DNA from: Seonamhaeicola sp. S2-3
Lineage (GTDB): Bacteria > Bacteroidota > Bacteroidia > Flavobacteriales > Flavobacteriaceae
Direction: 5' to 3'
Assembly (NCBI RefSeq): GCF_001971785.1
Contig: NZ_CP019389.1
Location: 2,181,001 to 2,245,000, forward strand
Length of the DNA: 64,000 bases
Position 1 is the first letter of the stretch. Every line of letters begins with the position of its first letter. The translations under genes and the position numbers were made by a program. The notes beneath the pieces are model-generated. The model was given only the letters and a program-made list of their open reading frames with translations. It had not been told where the DNA came from and ran no database searches. Positions 9,709 through 18,764 of the stretch are shown one piece after another.

Positions 9709-10644
9709 ATGAAAAATATAGCAATAGGAGTTGACGTTGGAGGAAGTCATATAAGTTGTATGGGATTCAATTTAGAAAGTAGGCAATTACTGTTAGATAG
9801 TTATGCAGAAAGTCATGTGAATAGCCATGGTTCTATAAATGAAGTTATCAAATCATGGGGCAATGTTATTAAAAAATCTATTGATAAAATTGGTTCAAAA
9901 TATGTAGCAGGTATTGGTTTTGCAATGCCTGGGCCTTTTGATTATGTAAACGGCATTTCTTGCTTTACGGGGCAAAATGGCAAATATGAACATACTTACG
10001 GTATGAATGTTAGGGAACGACTATTGGAATTTTTGAATCTATCCCATCCAATTGAAATTAGGTTTATAAATGATGCCACAGCATTCGCTCTTGGAGAAGC
10101 TAAATTTGGTAAGGCTAAAACCTACAAATCTATGTTGTCTGTAACCTTAGGCACAGGTTTTGGCTCTGCTTTTATAAAAAACGGAGTGCCTGTTTCAGAA
10201 GGAGAAGAGGTACCGCAAGATGGATGCTTATGGCATGTGCCATTTGAAAATGAATTGGCAGACGATTATTTTTCTACTCGTGGTTTAATTAACAGATTTA
10301 AACAAAAAACAGGGCATAAATGTGTTGGTGTAAAAGAGATTGTAGGGTTGTGCACAACAAACCCTTACGCCAAAGAACTGTTTATTGATTTTGGTACTAA
10401 AATGGGGGTTTTCCTAACTCCATGGATAAAAAAATCAAATATTGATATAATAGTTTTAGGAGGTAATATTTCTAGAGCTTACTTTTTATTTGGAGAGACT
10501 ATGCAGTCTTACTTTAAAGGTGAGGGTATAAGTGTAGAAATTGTAGTGTCAGATTTAAAGGAAAAATCGGCATTCATGGGGAGTGCCGTATTAATAGATG
10601 ACCAACTGTATAACACTATACTTCCTGTTTTACAAAAAATGTAG
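9709..10644 (+). CDS. ROK-family sugar kinase lacking the usual zinc motif
   Basis: This 311-residue cytoplasmic protein has a ROK/actin-like ATPase fold: an N-terminal phosphate loop (GVDVGGSH), GFAMPGPFDY, NDATAFALGEA with the likely catalytic Asp, and GTGFGSAFI. The ROK zinc-binding signature CxCGxxGCxE is absent; the corresponding stretch reads GCLWHVPFENELADDYFSTR. The protein is either an atypical ROK kinase or one that holds its fold differently. Between two mannan or N-glycan glycosidase genes, phosphorylation of released mannose or another hexose is the natural role, but glucose or GlcNAc are equally possible substrates. Confidence 0.82.
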   Translation: MKNIAIGVDVGGSHISCMGFNLESRQLLLDSYAESHVNSHGSINEVIKSWGNVIKKSIDKIGSKYVAGIGFAMPGPFDYVNGISCFTGQNGKYEHTYGMNVRERLLEFLNLSHPIEIRFINDATAFALGEAKFGKAKTYKSMLSVTLGTGFGSAFIKNGVPVSEGEEVPQDGCLWHVPFENELADDYFSTRGLINRFKQKTGHKCVGVKEIVGLCTTNPYAKELFIDFGTKMGVFLTPWIKKSNIDIIVLGGNISRAYFLFGETMQSYFKGEGISVEIVVSDLKEKSAFMGSAVLIDDQLYNTILPVLQKM

Positions 10645-10680
10645 TTACTAAATTCAATACTAAAATAAATTTAATGATAT

Positions 10681-11982
10681 ATGAAATATTTAAAGTTAAT
10701 AGTATTATCTGTACTTATTTGTAATTGTGCAAATACTAAAAAAGAAAACACAGTACTAAAAGAACAAATTAAAACAAATGAATACTTTGCCTATACTAAA
10801 GAAAAAGCGCTTAAAGTAGTTAAAACTGGATTTAATGCTGGAGATAGTTATGGCGAGGTTTGGATACGCGATTATAATACATTTATAGAACTATCGGCCG
10901 AAGTATTCCCTAAAGAAGCCCTAAAGGAAAATTTACGTGTATTTTTTAGGCTTCAAAGAGAAGATGGCAACATCGTTGATGGATTTATACCAAAAGAAAA
11001 AGCCGTACAAACCAAAGATGGTTACACCTATATTTTTACAGATTTAGAGTCCAATTATGCAGGTCAAAAAAATGATGTTGAAACCGACCATGAATCCTCT
11101 CTAGTTCAAGCTGTTTATAAGTATGTAAAGAAAACAGGCGATACTGCATTTTTAAATGAAACCATAGGCGGTAAAACCATAATACAGCGTATGGAATGGG
11201 CTATGGAGTTTTTATTAAACCACCGTTGGAGTGATAAATACGGACTAATTTGGGGTGCTACTACGGCAGATTGGGGCGATGTGCAGCACTGCCATCCTTG
11301 GGGCGTTTACATTACCGACGACACCAAATACGCTATAGATATTTACGATAACGCTATGATGCTTGTTGCACTAGATAATATGATGGCTTTGGCGCCACAT
11401 TTAAAACAAAAGTGGCAACCTATAAGGCAGGATATCGCACAAAATACCATGAAATATTTATGGGATGATAAAAACCAAAAGTTTATACCGCATGTATATT
11501 TAGATGGTTCGCCTTTTTCAGAGGATTTCAATGAAAATAACATTTACTATCACGGAGGAACAGCCATAGCCATAGAAGCAAAATTGCTTTCAAAAGAGCA
11601 AATAAAAGTATCTCTAGATAAAATGATAACCAATGTGAACGCATTGGGAGCTGGGTCTATTGGTTTAACATTATATCCGGCTTATCCCGAGGGCTCTTTC
11701 GAAAATAAAGGTATGTTTCCTTACAGTTACCAAAACGGCGGAGATTGGACTTGGTTTGGTGCCCGTATGATTCAGCAACTTATTAAAAATGGATATATAG
11801 AAGAAGCTTATCAGCAATTACAACCTATGGTAAAACGGGTTAAAGACAATGCTGGCTTTTACGAATGGTATACTATAAAAAATACACCTGAAGGGTCTGG
11901 GACATTCCGTGGTTCTGCAGGTGTGCTTTACAAAGCAATACAAATGCTAGAAAATTATGCAAACAATAAACCTATAGAATAA
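10681..11982 (+). CDS. (alpha/alpha)6-type glycosidase, lipoprotein
   Basis: This 433-residue paralogue of the gene at the left window edge has a short N-terminal signal with cysteines at residues 14 and 16 (VLICNCAN), probably a lipoprotein signal. Shared blocks are EVWIRDYNTFIE, EDGNIVDGF, VETDHESS, WGATTADWGDVQ, SPFSEDF, GGDWTWFGARM and GFYEWY. The acidic residues within WIRD, VETD and DWGD are reasonable catalytic candidates, but this is inference. It is the last gene of the LacI-controlled plus-strand operon and converges with the eight-gene minus-strand operon across a terminator. Its family is not assigned here; annotation pipelines often call similar proteins amylo-alpha-1,6-glucosidase or glycogen debranching enzyme. 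Confidence 0.78.
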   Translation: MKYLKLIVLSVLICNCANTKKENTVLKEQIKTNEYFAYTKEKALKVVKTGFNAGDSYGEVWIRDYNTFIELSAEVFPKEALKENLRVFFRLQREDGNIVDGFIPKEKAVQTKDGYTYIFTDLESNYAGQKNDVETDHESSLVQAVYKYVKKTGDTAFLNETIGGKTIIQRMEWAMEFLLNHRWSDKYGLIWGATTADWGDVQHCHPWGVYITDDTKYAIDIYDNAMMLVALDNMMALAPHLKQKWQPIRQDIAQNTMKYLWDDKNQKFIPHVYLDGSPFSEDFNENNIYYHGGTAIAIEAKLLSKEQIKVSLDKMITNVNALGAGSIGLTLYPAYPEGSFENKGMFPYSYQNGGDWTWFGARMIQQLIKNGYIEEAYQQLQPMVKRVKDNAGFYEWYTIKNTPEGSGTFRGSAGVLYKAIQMLENYANNKPIE

Positions 11983-12024
11983 AACAGTGCTTAGAGCTAT
12001 ACAGATGTGTACGAAGAAAAATAT

Positions 12025-12047
12025 ACCCCAATTATAGATTTTGGGGT
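12025..12047. terminator. Bidirectional terminator hairpin
   Basis: ACCCCAA at 12025-12031 pairs with TTGGGGT at 12041-12047 around a 9-nt loop. It lies in the 78-bp gap between convergent genes with A-rich sequence on one side and T-rich sequence on the other, so it can end both operons. Confidence 0.65.
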
Positions 12048-12060
12048 TTATGTTTTATAA

Positions 12061-14316
12061 TTAGTTAGATTTCGTTAATTTGTCATGTGAAATAAAATGA
12101 TGATTGTATGTATTGCCATTTACAAATACTTGATTTCTACCTCTAGATTGTTCTTTTGATAGAATAAGTTTAGAATTCTGATAATACATGTTGTTTAAAT
12201 GAATGGTAACCTTATCAAATGTTGAAGGGAAAATAACATAGCTAGGTTCACTGGGAGTTACGGGGTAAATTCCCATCATAGAAAATACTGCCCATGCACT
12301 CATGGTACCTGTATCATCATTTCCTGGTAATCCATCTGGTGTGTTTTTAAAATATGTATTTAGAAGTTCTTGTACCAATGCATCTGTTTTGTACTCTTGT
12401 CCTTTAATGTATTTGAATAGATATGGATACCCTATATCGGGCTCATTGGCCATATCAAAGTGTTTTTTTGTAAATACATTTTCCAGCTGGGTTGCAAACT
12501 TATGTTCGCCTCCCATGAGGTTAATTAAACCCTTTGTGTCATGCGATACCATAAAGGTATATTGCCATGCATTACCTTCTATAAAACCAACGTTTTCAAC
12601 AAAATTAGCTCCATGTTCTGGGTTATAGGGTGTTAACCAGCTGCCATCTTCATTTTTTGGTCTTAACAATTTAAACTCGTCGTTATATAGCTTTCTGTAA
12701 GATAAGGCTCTTTTAGAAAATAACTTGTAATCTTCTTGTTTACCTAGGGCTTTAGCTAATTGTGCAATGGCAAAATCTGAAATATTATATTCTTGAGTAG
12801 TAGAAACAGAGCCACTATGTGTAGTATTAGTTGTTAAATACCCTTTTTCAATATAATCTTTTAGTCCAGGCCTTAAAGCATTATTTTCAATTTGAGTAGC
12901 ACTCTTTTTCATAGCTTCGTATGCTTTTTCAATATTAAAATCGGTAATGCCTTTTAGGTACGTATCAGCAATTATAATTCCTGCGGGGTCGCCAACCATG
13001 GTGGTGGTTTCGGTAGCATTAAGTTCCCATTTAGGTAACCATCCTGATTCATCGTAAATCTGCAACATGCTTTTTATCATGTTGGATTGCTGTTCGGGAT
13101 ATACCAAACTCATTAACTGGTGTAGATTCCTATAGGTATCCCAAAAAGAAAAGGTAGTATAGCGTGTGCCATCGGTTTTTAAAGTTTCTCTTGTTCTCAT
13201 TTTGGGGTATTCGCCATTACTGTCATTTAAAGTATTAGGATGAATTAATGTATGATACAAAGCAGTATAAAAAATAGTTTTGTCATCCTTAGTACCGCCT
13301 TCAATTTCAATTCTGGATAAATGTTGATTCCAATCATTTTTGGTGTTAGCTAAAACAGCATCAAACGTTTTATTTGCTGTTTCTTTCTCTAGATTTTCTC
13401 TGGCGTTTTCGATACTGACATAAGACACACCAACTTTCATTTCTACCACTGTAGGAGTTTTAAAATTGTAACGCATATATGCCCCAATACTATCGCCAAC
13501 GACTTCTTTGGTATAATTTTCTTTTAAACGATTCTTTCCGTTATACCCCATCCATTTGCCTTCTACGCCATCATAACTTCTAGGGGTTTTCCATACACCA
13601 AAAGTATCTGCTGGTTTTGAAAAACGTGCCACAAAGTAAATGGGATATGCTTCTTCGGGTTTGTAATAACAAAAACTACCCACAGAGCGCATACCCTCAA
13701 TTTCATAAGGAGAAACTACTTTTACCATGGCACCTTCTTCGTTAGTTAAGCCTAAACCTAAATTTAAAAGGATATTGGCATTTCCTGCGGGAAAGTGATA
13801 TTTGCTCACACCAACTCGTGTGGTTGCAGTAGTTTCAACCTTAATATTGTATTTGTCTAGTGTATTGGTATAATACCCGACTGAGGCCGACTCTTTTGAA
13901 TATGTAGACCCATAATTTAAGTGATTGGTTTCTAAATTTCCTGTGGTTGGCATTGCTAAAATAACACCCAAATCTGGACAACCCACACCACTGAGATTGA
14001 CATGGCTAAACCCTGTTAAAAAGGTATTTTCGTGTACATAAGGTGTGGATAACCAACGGCTGTCTTTTTCTAATGGCAAATTTTGCGGACCAGCCACATT
14101 AAAAGGTGATACGTTTGCCATTCCTCTCACTGCAACGGAACCAGGGTTAGTTGTACCAAAGTTTGAAGTCCCAATAAATGGGTTGACAAATTGAGTAAAA
14201 TCTTTTGATGTATTTTCAGTCTTTTGCTCTACATCTTTTTTTGGATCATTTTTACAAGCAGTTAAAGTTATAAATAGTACTAGTATAAGATTTTTAAGTA
14301 ATTTAAACCGTAACAT
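12061..14316 (-). CDS. GH92 alpha-mannosidase, lipoprotein, divergent active-site motif
   Basis: This 751-residue GH92 has a lipoprotein signal (FITLTAC, Cys about 21). GH92 landmarks are FVNPFIGT near the N-terminus, SFWDTYRNLHQL, NATETTTMVGDPAGIIIADTY, GFIEGNAWQYTFMVSHD and GNDDTGTMSAWAVF. GH92 enzymes are calcium-dependent inverting exo-alpha-mannosidases. Compared with the other two GH92 proteins here, the HGNEPSHH block is replaced by MANEPDIGY (Glu625), and GNEDCG by GNDDTG. This suggests a different linkage or aglycone preference. It is the last gene of the minus-strand operon, 20 bp downstream of the GlcNAc-asparaginase. Confidence 0.93.
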   Translation of the reverse strand: MLRFKLLKNLILVLFITLTACKNDPKKDVEQKTENTSKDFTQFVNPFIGTSNFGTTNPGSVAVRGMANVSPFNVAGPQNLPLEKDSRWLSTPYVHENTFLTGFSHVNLSGVGCPDLGVILAMPTTGNLETNHLNYGSTYSKESASVGYYTNTLDKYNIKVETTATTRVGVSKYHFPAGNANILLNLGLGLTNEEGAMVKVVSPYEIEGMRSVGSFCYYKPEEAYPIYFVARFSKPADTFGVWKTPRSYDGVEGKWMGYNGKNRLKENYTKEVVGDSIGAYMRYNFKTPTVVEMKVGVSYVSIENARENLEKETANKTFDAVLANTKNDWNQHLSRIEIEGGTKDDKTIFYTALYHTLIHPNTLNDSNGEYPKMRTRETLKTDGTRYTTFSFWDTYRNLHQLMSLVYPEQQSNMIKSMLQIYDESGWLPKWELNATETTTMVGDPAGIIIADTYLKGITDFNIEKAYEAMKKSATQIENNALRPGLKDYIEKGYLTTNTTHSGSVSTTQEYNISDFAIAQLAKALGKQEDYKLFSKRALSYRKLYNDEFKLLRPKNEDGSWLTPYNPEHGANFVENVGFIEGNAWQYTFMVSHDTKGLINLMGGEHKFATQLENVFTKKHFDMANEPDIGYPYLFKYIKGQEYKTDALVQELLNTYFKNTPDGLPGNDDTGTMSAWAVFSMMGIYPVTPSEPSYVIFPSTFDKVTIHLNNMYYQNSKLILSKEQSRGRNQVFVNGNTYNHHFISHDKLTKSN

Positions 14317-14336
14317 ATTTCTTTATTTTTTTAACT

Positions 14337-15314
14337 CTAAGGTAAAAAGTATTTACCGTTTATTAATTGATTTTTAATTGATTTGGTTTGTACAGCGTAA
14401 TTAAAACCGGGTCTTAAACAATACGAGCCATATTCTCCATTTTTATTTAAAGCTATAAACCCTACTTGCAACCATTCTAAATCTGGAGCGTTTTGATAGA
14501 TTTTATATATGCGTTTTACAACTTCTTTACAGGCGTCTTCTGGCGATTTTCCATGACGCATTAATTCTACTACCATAGCACTTCCGGCAGTTTTCATCAT
14601 AGCTTCTCCCATACCTGTAGCAGCGGCAGCACCCACTTCGTTATCTAAAAATAGACCAGCTCCAATTATTGGAGAATCTCCTACGCGTCCGTGCATTTTC
14701 CAAGCTGCACCACTTGTTGTACAAGCTCCTGAAAGGTTGCCATTTTCATCCAATGCCAGCATACTAATAGTGTCATGATTTTCTATATTAATTGTGGGTT
14801 TGTATTGAGAATTTTCTAACCATGCTTCATAAGCTTTCTTAGATTTTTCTGTTAATAAATTTTCTTTTTTAAATCCTTGTTCTAAAGCAAATTGTAGCGC
14901 ACCTTCTCCAACCAACATAACATGAGGTGTTTTTTCCATTACCATTCTCGCCACAGAGATGGGATGTTTTATATGCTGAAGAAATGCTACAGAACCACAA
15001 TTATTATTATGGTCCATAATACAGGCATCTAGAGTTACGTTTCCTTCTCTATCAGGAAAACCTCCTAAACCCACAGTTTGAACTTCTGGGTTTGCTTCTG
15101 CTGTTTTTACGCCAGCTTCAACAGCATCTAGAGCATTTTCGCCATTTACCAATAGTGCCCATGTAGCTTCGTTTGCTACCAAGCCGTGGTTCCATGTAGA
15201 GATAACAACAGGTTTTATTATTTCATGTTTAACCGTTTCTTTAGAACTAGAGTTTTGACACCCTATAGAGCTAAAAATCGTGCTAATAATTAGTGTTTTT
15301 TTTAAAAATTGCAT
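14337..15314 (-). CDS. N4-(beta-N-acetylglucosaminyl)-L-asparaginase (glycosylasparaginase)
   Basis: This 325-residue Ntn-hydrolase has a lipoprotein signal (SSIGC). The autocleavage and nucleophile site is Thr182 in ENHDTISMLAL. Downstream blocks LSGACTTSGAAWKMHGRVGD and SPIIGAGLFLDNEVGAAAAT match glycosylasparaginases very closely. These enzymes hydrolyse the GlcNAc-Asn bond once the rest of the glycan and peptide has been removed, giving aspartate and GlcNAc. Placed among GH92 genes and in the same locus as a PNGase F, it gives two different ways to break the sugar-asparagine linkage. This is strong evidence that the locus targets N-glycans and not yeast-type mannan alone. Confidence 0.93.
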   Translation of the reverse strand: MQFLKKTLIISTIFSSIGCQNSSSKETVKHEIIKPVVISTWNHGLVANEATWALLVNGENALDAVEAGVKTAEANPEVQTVGLGGFPDREGNVTLDACIMDHNNNCGSVAFLQHIKHPISVARMVMEKTPHVMLVGEGALQFALEQGFKKENLLTEKSKKAYEAWLENSQYKPTINIENHDTISMLALDENGNLSGACTTSGAAWKMHGRVGDSPIIGAGLFLDNEVGAAAATGMGEAMMKTAGSAMVVELMRHGKSPEDACKEVVKRIYKIYQNAPDLEWLQVGFIALNKNGEYGSYCLRPGFNYAVQTKSIKNQLINGKYFLP

Positions 15315-15381
15315 GTTTAATTTTTATTTAGTAAAAAATACTTATAAGGTATTTTTTGGTACATGAGATTTTAATGCATTA

Positions 15382-17667
15382 TCAAGGGAAATTGCCATAA
15401 ACTTTGGCTGAATTTAGCTTATTTGTGATTTTATTTAAATTAGGAGTATTGCTCATTTCAAATTTAAGTGTACCGCCTGCCAAAATCTCCTTATGGGTAA
15501 TGTAATCTCTGTTTAGAATTTCTCCATTAAGCCAAACCGATTTAACATAAACATTATCTTTTGAATTGTTTTTTACAACAACCTTAAACTGTTTATTATC
15601 TGATAGCGTAATGGTTGCCGAATTAAAAAGTGGCGCCCCCAAGGCATAAGCATTTTGAGCTGGATTAACGGGATAAAATCCTAAAGCGTTGAAGATATAC
15701 CATGCCGACATTTGTCCGCAATCTTCATTGCCACAATGTCCATTCGGTTCATTTTTGTATTGCGTTTCTAAAATTTGACGTATATATTTCTGCGCTTTGG
15801 AGGGCTTATCTATAAAATTATACAAATAGGCTACATGATGACTGGGTTCGTTGCCATGTGCATATTGACCTATCATTCCCGTACTGAACAGAGGTAATTT
15901 ATCGGTCGGTTTGGGATGATAAGTGAACATAGAGTCTAGTTTTTGTTCAAAACGTTCTTTGCCACCTGTTTTTGCAATTAAAGTTTCTACATCATGGGGT
16001 ACAAACCAGTAATAATGCCACGCATTGCTTTCGCAAAAGTAGGGACTGTATTCCTTGGGAACAAAAGGTGTGATAAAATTGCCCTTTTCATCTTTAGGTT
16101 GCATCCAAGAGTTGGTTGCGTTATGTAGATTTTGCCAATTTTTAGAACGTTCTAAGAAATAGTTGTAATCTTCAAGTTTACCTAATGATTGTGCGAACAT
16201 GGCAATACACCAATCGTCGTAAGCATATTCCATAGTTTTAGAAACCGACCAGTTTTCATGGTGTTTATCAACTGGTATATAGCCTTTCTTCCTGTAAACA
16301 TCTATTTGCCTATCGTTTGCCATAGCACTTTCTTTACAGGCTTGGTAAGCGAGTTGTGCGTCAAAATCAAATCCTTTAAAATAGGCATCGACAATTACAG
16401 GAACTGCGTGATAACCAATCATCATATTGGTTTCACTACCTTGCATAGACCATACGGGCAATTCTCCTGTTTCTTTATAATGTGCCAATAACGATTTTAT
16501 AAAATACGGTACCAATTTTGGTTGTAAAATGGTATGCAATGGATGTGCTCCTCTAAAAGTGTCCCATAAGGAAAACGTATCGTATCTATTAAACCCTTCA
16601 GCTTTAGAAATGGGGTTGATACCTGGTTTTAACTGTCCATTTTCATTATTAGCGGTTTTGTAAGTTCCTCCATAGTCGCTAAACAAATTTGGGGTAAGCA
16701 TATTTTGGTACATCATAGTGTAGAATATGCTCTTTTTGTCTTCATCGGGTGTTTCTATAACTATTTTTTTTAATTCATTTTCCCAGACTAATGTGGTTTT
16801 TTCCTGTTGATAATCAAAATCAAAGCCAGTAGTTTCCATTTTTATAGCATAGGCTGCAGCCTCACAACTTGTAGAAGACAATCCTGTTTTGATGATGATT
16901 TGGTCATTTTCTAGGGTTTGATATTTTAATACCATTTTGGTATTGCCTTTTATTGGGTAAATTTTTAGCGTATCGTTTTTATAGTAGTGGTGCGTATCAA
17001 AAGGTTTTGAAAACTGCATTTGAAAATACACTTTTTGGTTTCTTGCCCAACCTGTGGACATACGGTAGCCTTGTATGGTGGTATCATTTACTTTTTCAAT
17101 ATACGTTTCTGTGGGTTTATCCCAATTAAAAGCATAGCCTAAATCAATATGTATTTGGCTATTGCCATCTTTAGGAAAGGTGTACCGATGAATGCCTACT
17201 CGTTTTGTGGCCGTTAATTCTGCTTTTATGCCATAATCCAACAAATCGACTGCATAATATCCAGGGAATGCTTTTTCTTTTTCATGACTGTACGATGAAT
17301 AGGGTTTGAAGTTATTGGCTTCTATACGCTTATTGAATCTGCTATTGGTTGGCATAACCAGAATATCGTATAAATCACCTGCTCCAGTACCCGATAAATG
17401 CGTGTGAGAAAACCCAGTAATAATGGAATCTTGGTAAAAATACCCAGCGATTCTATCCCAACCAGAAATACCTATGTCTGGGCTTAACTGTACCATGCCA
17501 AAGGGTTCGCTTACACCGGGATACGTATTTCCTGGGCCATCGGTACCAATAAACGGATTCACATAATCAACCAAAGGTTTGGTGTTTTCCTTTTTATCTG
17601 TATTCGTTTTACAAGAAAACGCAAGATTTATTAATAATATGTAAATACAAACCTTATTCATAAACAC
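15382..17667 (-). CDS. GH92 alpha-mannosidase, lipoprotein, HGNEPSHH type
   Basis: This 761-residue GH92 begins with a lipoprotein signal (LINLAFSC). An internal ATG at codon 3 could be the true start. Landmarks are VNPFIGTDGPGNTYPG, SGTGAGDLYDILVMP, FSLWDTFRGAHPL, SETNMMIGYHAVPVIVDAY, YAYDDWCIAMFAQSLG, HGNEPSHH (Glu607) and GNEDCGQMSAWY. It shares this motif set with the GH92 at 22684-24933, so the two probably have similar linkage preference. In characterised Bacteroides enzymes this type is often alpha-1,2-directed, though that is from family knowledge and not shown here. The stop lies 67 bp before the next gene and only 3 bp separate it from the GHL10 gene upstream. Confidence 0.93.
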   Translation of the reverse strand: MFMNKVCIYILLINLAFSCKTNTDKKENTKPLVDYVNPFIGTDGPGNTYPGVSEPFGMVQLSPDIGISGWDRIAGYFYQDSIITGFSHTHLSGTGAGDLYDILVMPTNSRFNKRIEANNFKPYSSYSHEKEKAFPGYYAVDLLDYGIKAELTATKRVGIHRYTFPKDGNSQIHIDLGYAFNWDKPTETYIEKVNDTTIQGYRMSTGWARNQKVYFQMQFSKPFDTHHYYKNDTLKIYPIKGNTKMVLKYQTLENDQIIIKTGLSSTSCEAAAYAIKMETTGFDFDYQQEKTTLVWENELKKIVIETPDEDKKSIFYTMMYQNMLTPNLFSDYGGTYKTANNENGQLKPGINPISKAEGFNRYDTFSLWDTFRGAHPLHTILQPKLVPYFIKSLLAHYKETGELPVWSMQGSETNMMIGYHAVPVIVDAYFKGFDFDAQLAYQACKESAMANDRQIDVYRKKGYIPVDKHHENWSVSKTMEYAYDDWCIAMFAQSLGKLEDYNYFLERSKNWQNLHNATNSWMQPKDEKGNFITPFVPKEYSPYFCESNAWHYYWFVPHDVETLIAKTGGKERFEQKLDSMFTYHPKPTDKLPLFSTGMIGQYAHGNEPSHHVAYLYNFIDKPSKAQKYIRQILETQYKNEPNGHCGNEDCGQMSAWYIFNALGFYPVNPAQNAYALGAPLFNSATITLSDNKQFKVVVKNNSKDNVYVKSVWLNGEILNRDYITHKEILAGGTLKFEMSNTPNLNKITNKLNSAKVYGNFP

Positions 17668-17670
17668 TTA

Positions 17671-18756
17671 TTAATGAGAAGCTTTTATTACCTCAAAATG
17701 GGAGTCTTGAATATCAAAAAAAGCGACTCCTGAGGCTCCTGATTGTTTAACAATATCAATGGCCTTTGCCAATTCATTATCGGTCATTTCAGGTAAATAT
17801 AGGCCTGTATGTAATTTGGTTTGTTTTGCTTTTAAATCGGTAAGCCCTTGCTTTGTGGCGAATTCTATCCAATCTAACCCTTCGTTATAAAAATTATTGT
17901 AAATCATCGGCATTACTGCATCAATATTCCATTTGTCCCAACGTTGGCGCACCATGTGATCTGCCATTTCGGGATAGGGAAATACCGCAGCGGTAAGATC
18001 TTTACCGTGTTTATGGGCAATATCATAAGCGCCATCTACTACAGATTTAATTTCGTTGAGTCTAAATTGTTTCCATTCAATATCTATGGCGGGGACTTCG
18101 GCTTGGGTTATATCTTTTCCAAATAGTTTTTTAAACTTATCTACGGAAGCCATAGAATAATCAAAATCAAAGTCTGGTAATTCTTCGTTTTGCACCAAAT
18201 TATATTTTGGTAACAAGCCCACAGGAAGAAAAATATCTGGATATCGAATATAATCTAAATGTACGCTTTTAATGCCTTCAACCTTTGCTAAACCTTCCAC
18301 AAGAGTCCAAATATGTTTACGGGCTTCTGGATGACTGGGAGAAAGCCATTGATAATAATCTACATAAGGGCGGTCCTCAAAACACGATTTTCCGCTACGG
18401 CTTACCATATACCAATCGGGATGTTTTAGCGCCGTAGTGTCTCCCGGTCTGTTCATGGTAAACATCCACGCATGAACCTCTAAACCTTCTTTGATGGCTA
18501 ATGGCGCTACTTTAGATAAATAATTGGCATCTGCCCTTGTATCAATAAGCACAGCATTTATACCTGAGCTCGCATATTTTTTGAATTGTTTAATATGAAT
18601 ACTATCTGCAACATTAGCTCCAGCACCATACCAAACCCAATATTTAAAAGGTGGTGGTGTGCTTTCGGTTTGCGCAGTATTGATGCCTTTTTTTTCTTTT
18701 GAACAAGATACTGTTACAATGAAAATAATAGTAAGTAATTGATATATCGATTTCAT
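17671..18756 (-). CDS. GHL10-family (DUF187) glycosidase, lipoprotein; candidate chitobiose-cleaving enzyme
   Basis: This 361-residue lipoprotein (signal FIVTVSC) has a TIM-barrel fold of the GHL10 group. Visible blocks are FKYWVWYGAGANVADS, GINAVLIDTRADANYL, EVHAWMFTMN, YYQWLSPSHPEARKHI, VHLDYIRYPD and DAVMPMIYNNFY. The acidic residues in the strand-end HLDYIRYPD motif are likely catalytic. As I recall, the GHL10 relative DigH/YddW of E. coli cleaves GlcNAc-containing glycan strands of peptidoglycan. No GH18, GH85 or GH20 gene is visible in this window, so this protein is the best candidate for cleaving the GlcNAc-beta-1,4-GlcNAc core. That function is inference; the family call is from motifs. 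Confidence 0.75.
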   Translation of the reverse strand: MKSIYQLLTIIFIVTVSCSKEKKGINTAQTESTPPPFKYWVWYGAGANVADSIHIKQFKKYASSGINAVLIDTRADANYLSKVAPLAIKEGLEVHAWMFTMNRPGDTTALKHPDWYMVSRSGKSCFEDRPYVDYYQWLSPSHPEARKHIWTLVEGLAKVEGIKSVHLDYIRYPDIFLPVGLLPKYNLVQNEELPDFDFDYSMASVDKFKKLFGKDITQAEVPAIDIEWKQFRLNEIKSVVDGAYDIAHKHGKDLTAAVFPYPEMADHMVRQRWDKWNIDAVMPMIYNNFYNEGLDWIEFATKQGLTDLKAKQTKLHTGLYLPEMTDNELAKAIDIVKQSGASGVAFFDIQDSHFEVIKASH

Positions 18757-18764
18757 ATTGAGTA

